Made by a program: the position numbers and the translations under genes. The notes beneath the pieces were generated by a model, which saw nothing but the letters and a program-made list of their open reading frames with translations, did no database searches and was not told where the DNA came from. This document shows positions 1-7,401 of a stretch of 64,000 nucleotides of DNA, one piece after another (within the stretch, counting starts at the first letter, position 1; each line of letters begins with the position of its first letter). Origin of the DNA: UMGS1370 sp046957575 (GTDB lineage: Bacteria; Bacillota; Clostridia; Lachnospirales; Lachnospiraceae). The stretch covers positions 186,001 through 250,000 of the forward strand of contig JBKUOG010000001.1 of the NCBI GenBank assembly GCA_046957575.1, in the 5' to 3' direction.

Positions 1-35
1 CTGGCAATATTCTACCTGAATCTAAAGTTAGCTTT

Positions 36-635
36 TTATGATGATTGTACCAATTTGTAAAAGCTGGTTTTCTTTAGGTCAAGCACTTCCATAACCTTTT
101 TAGCAGTAATACTTCCGGCTTTCCACATAGCATAGTATTTGTCCCATTCCTCCGGCTTTTCCAGTTTCGGCCGCCCCATATGCTTTCCCTGTCGTTTTGC
201 TACGTCGATTCCCTCTCTCTGCCGTTTGCGGATAGTAAGCCGTTCCTGTTCGGCAATACTGGACATCACCTCAATGATAATGTTATTTATCATATCCCGT
301 ATCCATTCCTGTCCTTTCGGCAGTTGAATCATGGTAGTTGGGAGGTCTAAAATCTGCAAATTGACCTGATTCTCTTTGAACCATTCCAGTTCATTCTTTA
401 TATCGGCTTTATTGCGGCTCAATCTGTCCAGTGACTTAATCACTAAGGTGTCGTCTTTCCGCAGTCCCAGCGGCCCTTTAAGAGCCTGAAAACCGGTTCT
501 GTTTAAGTCTTTGCCGCTGGCCTTATCAACGACAATATTTGATTCCTCTACATACTGCTTTAATTCCTCAATCTGTCTGGCAAGGTTTTGGCTGGTGGAG
601 CTGACCCTTGCATATGCCATTTTCTTTCCGTCCAT
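36..635 (-). CDS. Serine site-specific recombinase (resolvase/invertase family)
   Basis: 199 aa. It would cut and rejoin DNA at short recombination sites through a serine-DNA intermediate. The N-terminal catalytic domain (about 1-145) has the family motif YARVSS at 8-13, with R10 and the likely nucleophile S12, and DRLSR at 70-74 with the two further active-site arginines. A long E-helix (about 117-141) is followed by a short C-terminal helix-turn-helix (about 172-196). This is the small resolvase/invertase architecture, not a large phage integrase. The ATG lies just left of a dense cluster of inverted repeats (664-783), a typical position for a res or crossover site. Inference: it belongs to the mobile element occupying the left end of the window. 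Whether it resolves, inverts or integrates cannot be decided from sequence. Confidence 0.93.
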   Translation of the reverse strand: MDGKKMAYARVSSTSQNLARQIEELKQYVEESNIVVDKASGKDLNRTGFQALKGPLGLRKDDTLVIKSLDRLSRNKADIKNELEWFKENQVNLQILDLPTTMIQLPKGQEWIRDMINNIIIEVMSSIAEQERLTIRKRQREGIDVAKRQGKHMGRPKLEKPEEWDKYYAMWKAGSITAKKVMEVLDLKKTSFYKLVQSS

Positions 636-663
636 AAAAATTTCCCTTTCATTTTCATAATAG

Positions 664-739
664 AAAGAGCGTTCGTAAAGTATCTGCCATTTACGGATAT
701 ATCCGCAAAGATCACAGCAGACCTTTATGAACGCTCTTT
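664..739. repeat. 17-bp inverted repeat beside the recombinase; candidate res site
   Basis: AAAGAGCGTTCGTAAAG (664-680) is repeated inverted at 723-739 with one mismatch. A 20-bp near-palindrome centred on GGATATATCC lies between them at 690-709. The position 28 bp upstream of the recombinase start suggests a recombination site or operator. No function is shown by sequence alone. Confidence 0.6.
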
Positions 740-755
740 TATGTGGTTTTGTGAC

Positions 756-783
756 TGACCGTAAAGGTACACCTTTGCGGTCA
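756..783. repeat. 13-bp inverted repeat with 2-nt loop
   Basis: TGACCGTAAAGGT (756-768) and ACCTTTGCGGTCA (771-783) are inverted copies with one mismatch. The CCGYAAAG word inside it also occurs in the neighbouring repeat at 664-739. It could be a protein-binding site, or part of a terminator for the small ORF at 789-887, which ends just to its right on the minus strand. Confidence 0.5.
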
Positions 784-788
784 GATGG

Positions 789-887
789 TTATTTTGTTCT
801 GGAAATGGTTTTTGCTACCTTATCCGAGAAGAACAGGATAGTAGTGATAAGTAATTGAACGGTTAATTCTCTGCAAAGTCGTTTCAT
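789..887 (-). CDS. Small hydrophobic peptide, 32 aa, unknown
   Basis: ATG at 885-887 with a GAGAGG-type ribosome binding site about 9 nt upstream; stop TAA at 789-791. The peptide has a basic N-terminus (MKRLCRE), a hydrophobic centre (VQLLITTILFF) and a basic tail (KTISRTK). That layout resembles small membrane peptides such as type I toxins, but I do not recognise the family. It sits between the recombinase repeats and the terminator of the 230-aa gene, inside the mobile element. It could also be chance. Confidence 0.35.
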   Translation of the reverse strand: MKRLCRELTVQLLITTILFFSDKVAKTISRTK

Positions 888-924
888 CTCTTGATACCTC
901 TCTTTTCTAAATGGTGTATAACTA

Positions 925-970
925 AAATAAAAACAGCCGCAGATATGGTTTTTCATATCATACGGCTGTT
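925..970 (-). terminator. Rho-independent terminator of the 230-aa gene
   Basis: AACAGCCG (932-939) pairs with CGGCTGTT (963-970), with an inner GATATG/CATATC stem. On the minus strand the hairpin is followed by a run of T interrupted by A (plus strand AAAATAAAAA). It lies 29 nt past the stop of the gene at 999. Confidence 0.8.
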
Positions 971-998
971 GGAACGGTACTAAAATCCTATATTAAAT

Positions 999-1691
999 TT
1001 AACCTGTCGGTTCGTCCCCCGTAATGTGACACCCAGCAAGTACAACAACCCAGGTTTTACCGCCATTGACATTATCAAACGTACTGCTTCCTAAAGGCAA
1101 TCCTATTACATTGACAACATCACCATCAAAAATCTCTGCCAGTTCTCCGTTGTAAATAATGTAATACTGCTGCCCGTCATAATCTGAAATGTTCAGGATT
1201 GTTATATAATGTGTGTCGTCAATCGGTGCTTCCTGAATCTGCACAACCTGCGCTGGCGGCAGTGCCATGAGTTTATCGCCGAATTTGTCAGCATTTTTAA
1301 AAATCTGACGTGCTTCTATGCTGTAGTCGATGGTATCATCAGTAATCGTCACGCCATTGTCAATATCCAGCGGAAAGAAATTATCGTGCTCTGTCAAAAA
1401 TTGAATGGCTTTTTCATTTAAGGTGTAGGGTACTACCTCATTTTCCTGTAAAAACGTGTAGAAGTCTAAAACCGTATAAGAGGCAGTTGACTCTGTTTCA
1501 CCGACTGTCTCCGATTCAACAGCTGTTTCTTCCGGTTCCGCCGATGTTACTTTTTCTGATATGGTGGTCGCTTCTGGTTGTGATTGTATCACTTCCTGCT
1601 GTGGGGTATCATCTCCAGCAAACGTACCGATAATAAAGAAGAAAATCAATAATCCTGCAATTATAAGTACAGCTTTCTTTAGCAATTTCAC
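999..1691 (-). CDS. N-terminally anchored extracytoplasmic protein, unknown
   Basis: 230 aa, starting at GTG (1689-1691) with AGGAGGGG 8 nt upstream. Residues about 5-25 form one hydrophobic segment (KKAVLIIAGLLIFFFIIGTFAG), a signal anchor or uncleaved signal. A Thr/Glu/Ser-rich linker (about 27-70) follows, then a globular domain of about 150 residues that I do not recognise. The domain is acidic and has many predicted beta strands. It is last in a run of four minus-strand genes of the mobile element and ends at a terminator. Such proteins in integrative elements are often surface or exclusion factors, but that is only a suggestion. Confidence 0.7.
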   Translation of the reverse strand: MKLLKKAVLIIAGLLIFFFIIGTFAGDDTPQQEVIQSQPEATTISEKVTSAEPEETAVESETVGETESTASYTVLDFYTFLQENEVVPYTLNEKAIQFLTEHDNFFPLDIDNGVTITDDTIDYSIEARQIFKNADKFGDKLMALPPAQVVQIQEAPIDDTHYITILNISDYDGQQYYIIYNGELAEIFDGDVVNVIGLPLGSSTFDNVNGGKTWVVVLAGCHITGDEPTG

Positions 1692-1711
1692 TTTCGTATC
1701 CCCTCCTGAAA

Positions 1712-1900
1712 TTATTTTTTTGAAAAAATCATCTGTAATAAAGCTATGGGAATAAATACCCAGCCGAATAGAAAGGCAAATCCAAACTTTTTCATATAGA
1801 AGCCTAAAGAATCATGTACAAGATAAACCTTTTTTGAATACCAGACCTTGTTGATTGCCATATATCCCAAAATCCAGTAGATAGTAAGTAATATCGTCAT
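1712..1900 (-). CDS. Small membrane protein, 62 aa, unknown
   Basis: ATG at 1898-1900 with AAGGGGG 8 nt upstream. Two hydrophobic stretches (about 2-17 and 40-58) are separated by a short polar segment with several Lys/Tyr residues, so it is probably a two-pass membrane protein with both ends on one side. It sits 12 nt after the 125-aa gene and 20 nt before the 230-aa anchored protein, so they are probably one transcript. No family recognised. Confidence 0.6.
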   Translation of the reverse strand: MTILLTIYWILGYMAINKVWYSKKVYLVHDSLGFYMKKFGFAFLFGWVFIPIALLQMIFSKK

Positions 1901-1912
1901 AACCTGTCCCCC

Positions 1913-2290
1913 TTAAATACCTGCTTTTGCACTGGCAACAGCCACTTTTACAGCTTTTTTCAATTTCCCAAAACTCCATGCGCAATACTCATAATATTTA
2001 TCGGTTTCTATATCATGAATCCAGAGCAGGTTATGCTGTTTTAAATTAAAAAGTCCTACGTTTCTCCCAGTAGAACAGCGAATTTCATACCGTCCGTCTT
2101 TTGATGTTAAATTTTTATCTCCTATCATGCTTCCTTTTACCGTCTTGATAATGGCGGTATAATCTTCATCACTGGCCGCTTGTGAAATATAATGTTTTTT
2201 TAATAATTCCGTAATTTGCTCTAATGTCATGGGGACTGTTTCAATTTTTCTCCCAGTCATTTTGTTGATAATTTTATCTCTTATTGCCAT
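1913..2290 (-). CDS. Hypothetical protein of the mobile element, 125 aa
   Basis: ATG with GGGAGG nine nucleotides upstream. It is a soluble, basic protein beginning MAIRDKIINKMTGRK. The middle (about 60-105) reads like a small beta-rich domain (GRYEIRCSTGRNVGLFNL, LWIHDIETDKYYEYCAW), and the C-terminus is a lysine/alanine helix that might be amphipathic. It is followed 12 nt later by the 62-aa membrane protein and preceded by the Mor-like activator, suggesting one operon. I do not recognise the family. Confidence 0.6.
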   Translation of the reverse strand: MAIRDKIINKMTGRKIETVPMTLEQITELLKKHYISQAASDEDYTAIIKTVKGSMIGDKNLTSKDGRYEIRCSTGRNVGLFNLKQHNLLWIHDIETDKYYEYCAWSFGKLKKAVKVAVASAKAGI

Positions 2291-2303
2291 GTAAAAATCC
2301 TCC

Positions 2304-2582
2304 CTATGTAATTTTGATATGTTCTTGTTCTTTCATCATCTGTCGTAAGCGGCGTTCCGTATATCCATATTGTGAAGCAACGATTTTAATATCAGCGTTA
2401 CTCCCGCTTTGCTTAACCTGCTGAATAATATGTTTTTTGGTAAATAGCTTTTTAGGAAACGTTATTTGCTGGCCTTGAAAATTATCGTGAAGCAGTATAG
2501 TGGCTTCAATGCCTATAACCTCTGCAATTTCTTTGTAAATACCAGCAAAATCGACAGGAGTGATGTTGGGATTATTTGCCAA
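2304..2582 (-). CDS. Mor-like transcription activator
   Basis: 92 aa, apparently starting at TTG (2580-2582) with GAGGGGAGGG just upstream. The layout follows the Mor/C activator family of Mu-like phages: an N-terminal dimerisation region (about 10-45, with IGIEATILLHDNFQGQQITFP) and a C-terminal helix-turn-helix (about 55-85, IVASQYGYTERRLRQMMKE). It is the first gene of the four-gene minus-strand cluster, so it may switch on that operon. Two CCTTGTAA direct repeats lie about 90-110 bp upstream. The assignment rests on pattern only; related Mor-like proteins are common in Firmicute mobile elements. Confidence 0.65.
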   Translation of the reverse strand: MANNPNITPVDFAGIYKEIAEVIGIEATILLHDNFQGQQITFPKKLFTKKHIIQQVKQSGSNADIKIVASQYGYTERRLRQMMKEQEHIKIT

Positions 2583-2671
2583 AAGCCCTCCCCTCTTTCA
2601 TATATATTTTTCAACTTCTACTATAACTGTTTTGAAATGAAAATGCATTCCGGCTTTTTCCTTTTATTTTA

Positions 2672-2691
2672 CCTTGTAAATTTCCTTGTAA
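2672..2691. repeat. CCTTGTAA direct repeats upstream of the Mor-like gene
   Basis: CCTTGTAA occurs at 2672-2679 and 2684-2691, a 12-bp period that puts both on nearly the same DNA face. They are upstream of the Mor-like gene in an AT-rich stretch and could be an activator or repressor site. Inference only. Confidence 0.35.
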
Positions 2692-2709
2692 TTTTCTCTG
2701 TAAACATAT

Positions 2710-2750
2710 AAAAAGCCGGACAGCTATTCTTTACTGAATAACTATCCGGC
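2710..2750 (-). terminator. Hairpin terminator near the element edge
   Basis: GCCGGA...TATTC (2715-2729) pairs with GAATA...TCCGGC (2736-2750) with two mismatches. Read on the minus strand it is followed by TTTTTATATG. No complete minus-strand gene lies to its right before the truncated plus-strand symporter, so it may have belonged to a lost gene of the element. Confidence 0.6.
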
Positions 2751-2792
2751 TAATGCCTGATACCCTCATACCGTATCTTTTTATAAACAATT

Positions 2793-2814
2793 TCTGACAC
2801 AAAATCTGACACAA
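2793..2814. repeat. TCTGACACAA direct repeat at the element boundary
   Basis: TCTGACACAA occurs at 2793-2802 and 2805-2814, just inside the point (about 2830-2850) where symporter-like coding begins. Short direct repeats here could be recombinase arm sites. The other end of the element lies outside the window, so an attachment site cannot be defined. Confidence 0.35.
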
Positions 2815-2848
2815 CTAAGACGGCTTCAGACAGTCCCAGATAAACCAA

Positions 2849-3433
2849 AATTATCAGGATACCAGCCTTATGACGCTGGCAAGCGTCGGAACCCTTCCGG
2901 TTATGATTATCTGCTTTATTTTGGTTCCAAAGATTGTGGAAAAATTTGGAAAAAGAAATGTAATTCTGGTTATGAGCACCTATAACCTGCTGCTGTCCGC
3001 CTATATCTTATTTTTCCCAATTGAAAGTGCTCTGGTTTATACGATTTTAAACCTGTTTGCCACTATTGGACAGACCGCTTTCACCATCCTCATCTGGGCC
3101 CTGGTTACAGACTGTCTGGACTACAGCGAATGGAAAATGAATTTCCGGGCAGATGGAAGTATGTACAGTCTTTATACCTTCAGCCGTAAAATCGGCTCCA
3201 CCATTGCTTCTACCGGCGCAGCATCTGCACTGGCTGCAATCGGCTATGTGTCCGGCGCAGGCGCTGTTCAGAGTGCTGCAACTGTTAATAATATTTACTA
3301 TCTGGTAAATGCAGTTCCAGTCATTACCTGCATCCTGGAGTTAATCGGCATCGGCCTTATCTTTAACCTGGATAAGAAAAAGACTGCAGAAATGTACAGT
3401 GCTCTGGCAGCCCGCCGCCAGTCAGAAGCCTAA
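2849..3433 (+). pseudogene. GPH-family sugar:cation symporter, C-terminal half only
   Basis: About 195 codons are in frame. The segment matches the second half of glycoside-pentoside-hexuronide symporters (MelB type): transmembrane helices with the GKRNVILVMSTYN loop, then FATIGQTAFTILIWALVTDCLDY, where the DxxDY motif is typical of the family, then EWKMNFRADGSMYSLYTFSRKIG and two last helices. Full-length members have about 450 residues and 12 helices; this one retains about five. Reading the frame upstream of the ATG at 2870 gives NYQDTSL, family-like, back to about 2849, and then a stop at about 2830. The gene was therefore cut by the element on its left. It would have imported the substrate for the two hydrolase genes that follow 34 nt later. 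Confidence 0.82.
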
Positions 3434-3467
3434 GCAAACTTTCCTGTCCAGAGAAAAGGGAGGTACT

Positions 3468-4337
3468 ATGAAAAAAATTGATTTGCATCTGCATGTAAGT
3501 TTTGATTCTATCCCAAAAAGTGATTCGCTATTTGTAAGCAGCTATAAGGAAATGCTGCCTCATTTAAAAGAACTGGGAATTGAAAAAGGCGTGCTCATGT
3601 CCAGCGGAGAAAGCGCCTCTTCCATGCCCATGGGAACCAATGCAGAAAACCAGAGGATTGCTGCAGCAGATCCAAAGCACTACGCCTGGATGTGCAATCT
3701 GGATTATGATAAAAATACCGAAACTGTTTATGAACGTCTGGCCGCCTGTAAAGAAAACGGCGCAGTCGGCATAGGCGAACTGATGATAAACCGGAAACTT
3801 TCTGACCCATTTTTTGACGCTGTTTTTGAAGCTGCTGGAAAGCTGGGACTTCCGGTCACCTTTCACATGAGTCCGGAAGTAGGATACAGCTACGGTGTTG
3901 TAGATGAGCCAGGTCTTCCCCTGCTGGAAACCTGCTTAAAGCAGCATCCCAATACCCTGTTTCTTGGTCACAGCCAAACCTTTTGGATTGAGATGAGCGC
4001 AGATGCCCCAAAAGACAAAGAAAGCCGGAATCAGTGGGGAAGCGGCCCCATTATTCCCGGCGGACGGGTTCCAGAACTTTTTCAGATGTACCCAAATCTC
4101 TGCGGAGATTTAAGTGCAAACAGCGCTGGATGCGCCATTATGAGAGATCCGGATTTTGGACTGACTTTTTTAGAAAACTATTCGGATCGGCTGTTTTTTG
4201 CAACAGATATGGTCAATACAGACATGGTATTCCCTCTTGGCGCGTGGCTGGACGAACAGGCTGCTGCCAGAAATTTAAGCCGCGAATCTTATGAAAAAAT
4301 ATGCTTTAAAAATGCCCAGAGAGTCTTTGGTCTATAA
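3468..4337 (+). CDS. Amidohydrolase-family metal-dependent hydrolase
   Basis: 289 aa. ATG at 3468 is chosen because AGGGAGG precedes it by 5 nt; an upstream in-frame ATG lies inside the symporter end. TIM-barrel hydrolase of the amidohydrolase-2 type (COG2159-like). Visible metal ligands are DLHLH at 4-8, H in TFHMSPE, H in FLGHSQ and the C-terminal Asp in FFATDM. Such enzymes hydrolyse or decarboxylate small carbonyl or amide compounds in the cytoplasm; the substrate cannot be told here. It follows the broken symporter and precedes a creatininase-like gene, so the three look like one catabolic operon. Confidence 0.85.
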   Translation: MKKIDLHLHVSFDSIPKSDSLFVSSYKEMLPHLKELGIEKGVLMSSGESASSMPMGTNAENQRIAAADPKHYAWMCNLDYDKNTETVYERLAACKENGAVGIGELMINRKLSDPFFDAVFEAAGKLGLPVTFHMSPEVGYSYGVVDEPGLPLLETCLKQHPNTLFLGHSQTFWIEMSADAPKDKESRNQWGSGPIIPGGRVPELFQMYPNLCGDLSANSAGCAIMRDPDFGLTFLENYSDRLFFATDMVNTDMVFPLGAWLDEQAAARNLSRESYEKICFKNAQRVFGL

Positions 4338-4386
4338 GAACTGGCTGTGATTTTACTTGCAGCCTGCAATGAAAGGAGAAACACCT

Positions 4387-5232
4387 ATGGAACTTCGCAC
4401 ACGAATTCTGCCCCGTATGCTCAACAGCGAGGTGGAAGAATATTTAAAAGAAAATGATATCATTATTGTTCCGGTAGGAACCGTAGAAATGCATGGCGGA
4501 ATGCCTTTAGACAGCGAAACCGTTATCAGCGAAGCCTATGCCCTTAAAATGGCAGAAGCCTGCAACGGATTGGCGCTTACCGGGCTGCCCTACTTTTATG
4601 CCGGGGCAACTGCCTCCGGCCGGGGTACTGTACAGGTATCTATCCGCCAGGGCATTGACTACTTAAGCGCAATTGCCCACAGTCTTCTGCGCCAGGGCTT
4701 TAAGCGCCAGATTTACATCAGTTTTCATGGACCTGCCCACATGACCTGCAGTCCCATGGTAAGAGATTTCTTTGACGAAACCGGCGTTCCCATCCTTTAC
4801 ATGGACTTGACCATGCAGATGTTAAAGAATGCACAGGATTTATTTAAGACCATGGACAGCTTCCATGCAATTACGGTTGGCGCCTACCAGATCATGAACC
4901 GTCTGGAAGATGTGCCGCTGACCAGTGCGTACTTCCACCAAAAGCCTCAGACCTGCAAACCCTTTGACGATATCTTCGGTCTGGCTTATCAGAGCGCTGC
5001 CATCGGCTACTGTTTCGGCGCTCCGGAAGACCACATGAGCACCACTGCCATTCCGGATGAAGAAACCCGCAAGCGTCTGGCCGATGAAGGTCAGGAATTG
5101 ATCGAAGCTTTAGTAAACCGCATAAATCTTCCCCACATTGCCGATCAGATGCGTTCCCTGGAAGCCTACAACAACGAAAATGAGAAAAAATATCCCTGGA
5201 TGCCCAGCGCATTTTGTAAAAAGCAGGTTTAA
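4387..5232 (+). CDS. Creatininase-family amidohydrolase
   Basis: 281 aa. ATG at 4387 has AAAGGAG 8 nt upstream. The N-terminal strand motif IIIVPVGTVEMHGGMPLD matches the creatininase pattern (PxGSxExHGxHLPxxTD), with the metal-binding Glu, first His and Asp present. The usual second HLP-type His appears as Met. ISFHGPAHM replaces the usual NGHGGN loop, and PEDHMST stands where GxAxxASxETS occurs. The enzyme probably opens a cyclic amide or lactam, but the changed ligand residues mean substrate and metal count may differ from true creatininase. Last gene of the operon before a hairpin. Confidence 0.8.
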   Translation: MELRTRILPRMLNSEVEEYLKENDIIIVPVGTVEMHGGMPLDSETVISEAYALKMAEACNGLALTGLPYFYAGATASGRGTVQVSIRQGIDYLSAIAHSLLRQGFKRQIYISFHGPAHMTCSPMVRDFFDETGVPILYMDLTMQMLKNAQDLFKTMDSFHAITVGAYQIMNRLEDVPLTSAYFHQKPQTCKPFDDIFGLAYQSAAIGYCFGAPEDHMSTTAIPDEETRKRLADEGQELIEALVNRINLPHIADQMRSLEAYNNENEKKYPWMPSAFCKKQV

Positions 5233-5252
5233 AACAGATTAGAATACAACTC

Positions 5253-5300
5253 AAAGGCGGATATCGAATCATACTATTTTCGACATCCGCCTTTAAACTA
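5253..5300 (+). terminator. Hairpin after the creatininase-like gene
   Basis: AAAGGCGGATATCGAA (5253-5268) pairs with TTCGACATCCGCCTTT (5279-5294), one bulge, 10-nt loop. The stem is strong but the U-tail is weak, so it may act from both sides. Confidence 0.7.
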
Positions 5301-5912
5301 TCTCATCCATTGGACTGTAAAACCTCTCTTTTCGTTTTTTGAATGTCTTACTGCTCTGCGATTTGTAATGCTGGTTTTGTGTCTTGGGAGAGTGCACTTA
5401 CCATCTTATCAGACCGCTTAGCATTTCCAATTTCTTTTGTAGCGTGTACCTTGTGCTGCTATTCACAACTGGTACTATCTATATGAAGTTTTCTCTCTTC
5501 CATCTCCTCTTACAAACTCACCCGCAATCTGTTCATTTTAACTTTTCATCCATTATCTGGTTCTGACAAGCCGTTTTCTTTAGGCTCCGATTTTCCTAGA
5601 GATAACTCTTACAGGCTTTTTGTTTCGGTACGATGGTTCCCTGGCTAAATCTTATCTGATATGGATAAGTTAACCGCTGCTTACGTTTCTGGTGGTCCGT
5701 ACCTCCTTTTCTTAGATTTGTAATGCTTTCTTTTGATGGTTTTAGTATACTCCTCTCCCTCTGTTTTGTCAATACTTTTTATCATTTTTCTATATGTTTT
5801 TTGTTAATTTTTTGTATTGTGTATATTTTTTATAATTGTTTCTACTTTTATACACTATTTTCTCACTATTTTCTGACTATTCGCATCATTTTCTGCTCTT
5901 TTTGCGTTCTCT
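5301..5912. other. Non-coding stretch with possible decayed transposase
   Basis: About 600 bp with no convincing gene. On the minus strand, 5513 to 5348 reads with one internal stop as MEERKLHIDSTSCE, stop, QHKVHATKEIGNAKRSDK. This faintly resembles the first-Asp region (xxIDSTxxxxH) of DDE transposases. A second short readable stretch lies at about 5600-5715. GATTTGTAATGCT occurs directly repeated at 5360-5372 and 5715-5727. From about 5730 to 5900 the sequence is very AT-rich and holds nothing recognisable. Probably the relic of an insertion sequence. Confidence 0.3.
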
Positions 5913-7250
5913 TTACATCTGCAGTGTAAATCTGCTCGTTTTATATTTTACAAAATAGGGCCATTCATACGCCAGCATCACAAACCAGCCCATAAGACAG
6001 CAGTATGCAATTCCCGGCATTCCAAACATGGGAATCAAAAATGCTGCAAACACGACTCTGCTGCCAATTTGCAAAAAAGTGCTGATCAGACACAGATTCA
6101 TGGCACCCCATCCTCTGACATATCCCTGCAGTCCATTGGTGATTCCTGGCAAAATATACATAAAAGACATAATATGGAGGTAACTGATTCCCAGAGGAAT
6201 CATACTGTTGTTGGGACTGGGCGCAAATAATGTCATAAGCGGCTCTGCTCCTGCGTAAATGATGACACCAATTGCGGCTCCATAAAGAATCTCCATGACC
6301 ATCCCAACCCGAAATGAACGGTAAACCCGCTCTCCCTTTCCAGCTCCCCGATTTTGGGCTGCAAACGTGGTAATCGCCGCTCCGATACTCTGCTCCGGCT
6401 GAAGCACAAAATCCTCAATCCGGTTTACCGCATTAAAGGCAGCAATCACATCTACCCCAAGAGGATTAACAAAGCTCTGAATCAAAAGCTTTCCGATATT
6501 GAGCGTAATTTTCTGCATACCAGTTGCCCAGCTATAGCGGATGGTTCTGCCCAGCATTCCTTTGTCGATCCGAAGTTCCTTTGACGAAAGCCTTAAGACC
6601 TCTGCCTTTTTTCCAGCATAAAACAAACACAGAATCGCTGCGCTTATTTGAGAAATCAGAGTTGCTGCCGCTGCCCCGAATACTCCGAGACGAAACTCAA
6701 TAACCAAAAGCAAATCCAGAAAAATATTAAGCACAGAGGAAAAAATCAAAAAGTACAGCGGCGTCCTGGCATCCCCCATGCTGCGCAGTGCAGTGGCATA
6801 CAGATTGTAAAGATACACAAACAAAAGTCCGGGGGCAATGATCTGAAGATAACCTCCGGTCAGTTCCAGGATTTCTTCTGGAGTGCGGATAAGGCGAAGA
6901 ACAAAAAACGCCCCTGCCCACAAAACCACTGAAAGAGCGCCAAATATAATTGCTCCAAATACAGTGGCAGTGCCCATTTCCATTTTCAGCCGCCTGTCAT
7001 CTTTTCCGCCAAAATACTCACTGATAATCACACCGATTCCGTTGCAGACTCCCACAATAAAAAAGGTGAGGACATTCATCAGCGGATTTGCAATGCCCAC
7101 TGCAGCCTGGGCTTCATTTCCCACAAATCGACCTACAATAATGGAATCTGCTGCATTGTAGGTCAGTTGAAACATATTTCCCAAAATCAGAGGAATTGCA
7201 AAGCGGACTAAATGGCTTTCAATACTCCCTTGTGTCATATCAGATTTCAT
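5913..7250 (-). CDS. MATE-family efflux transporter (1)
   Basis: 445 aa, about 12 membrane helices in two pseudo-symmetric halves. The family start is clear: FAIPLILGNMFQLTYNAADSIIVGRFVG, then AAVGIANPLMNVLTFFIVGVCNGIGVIISEYFG. ATG follows GGAGG by 12 nt. These inner-membrane antiporters export cationic compounds or metabolites using Na+ or H+. It is the last of three MATE genes in a row on the minus strand; a 112-bp transposable element lies between it and the second. Substrate unknown. It is 30-40% similar by eye to gene 2, suggesting old duplication rather than a recent copy. Confidence 0.93.
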   Translation of the reverse strand: MKSDMTQGSIESHLVRFAIPLILGNMFQLTYNAADSIIVGRFVGNEAQAAVGIANPLMNVLTFFIVGVCNGIGVIISEYFGGKDDRRLKMEMGTATVFGAIIFGALSVVLWAGAFFVLRLIRTPEEILELTGGYLQIIAPGLLFVYLYNLYATALRSMGDARTPLYFLIFSSVLNIFLDLLLVIEFRLGVFGAAAATLISQISAAILCLFYAGKKAEVLRLSSKELRIDKGMLGRTIRYSWATGMQKITLNIGKLLIQSFVNPLGVDVIAAFNAVNRIEDFVLQPEQSIGAAITTFAAQNRGAGKGERVYRSFRVGMVMEILYGAAIGVIIYAGAEPLMTLFAPSPNNSMIPLGISYLHIMSFMYILPGITNGLQGYVRGWGAMNLCLISTFLQIGSRVVFAAFLIPMFGMPGIAYCCLMGWFVMLAYEWPYFVKYKTSRFTLQM

Positions 7251-7289
7251 AAAGTTTCTGTTCCTCCTGCACCTTTAATCTACATTTTC

Positions 7290-7401
7290 GTAATAATTCA
7301 GCCTTGCTATTCATAATTTGATGGATGTCATAAACTTTAACCATGGTAAACAAGTTCCCATGGTAAAAGTTGCAGCAGTTTTTACATGGCTGAACGATTA
7401 C
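7290..7401. mobile_element. Miniature element, diverged 112-bp copy
   Basis: Starts GTAATAATTCAGCCTTGC (7290-7307) and ends CATGGCTGAACGATTAC (7385-7401), the same inverted ends as the 150-bp family in this window. Flanks ACATTTTC (7282-7289) and ACATTTCC (7402-7409) match 7 of 8, consistent with an aged 8-bp target duplication. The inside differs from the 150-bp copies but again holds a hairpin around CCATGG (about 7331-7371). The right end supplies the stop codon of the second MATE gene. Confidence 0.75.

Noticed and set aside
2750..2815. C-terminal end of an integrase on the minus strand
   Set aside because: A short open stretch ends at a stop before the hairpin, but no tyrosine-recombinase motif is readable.
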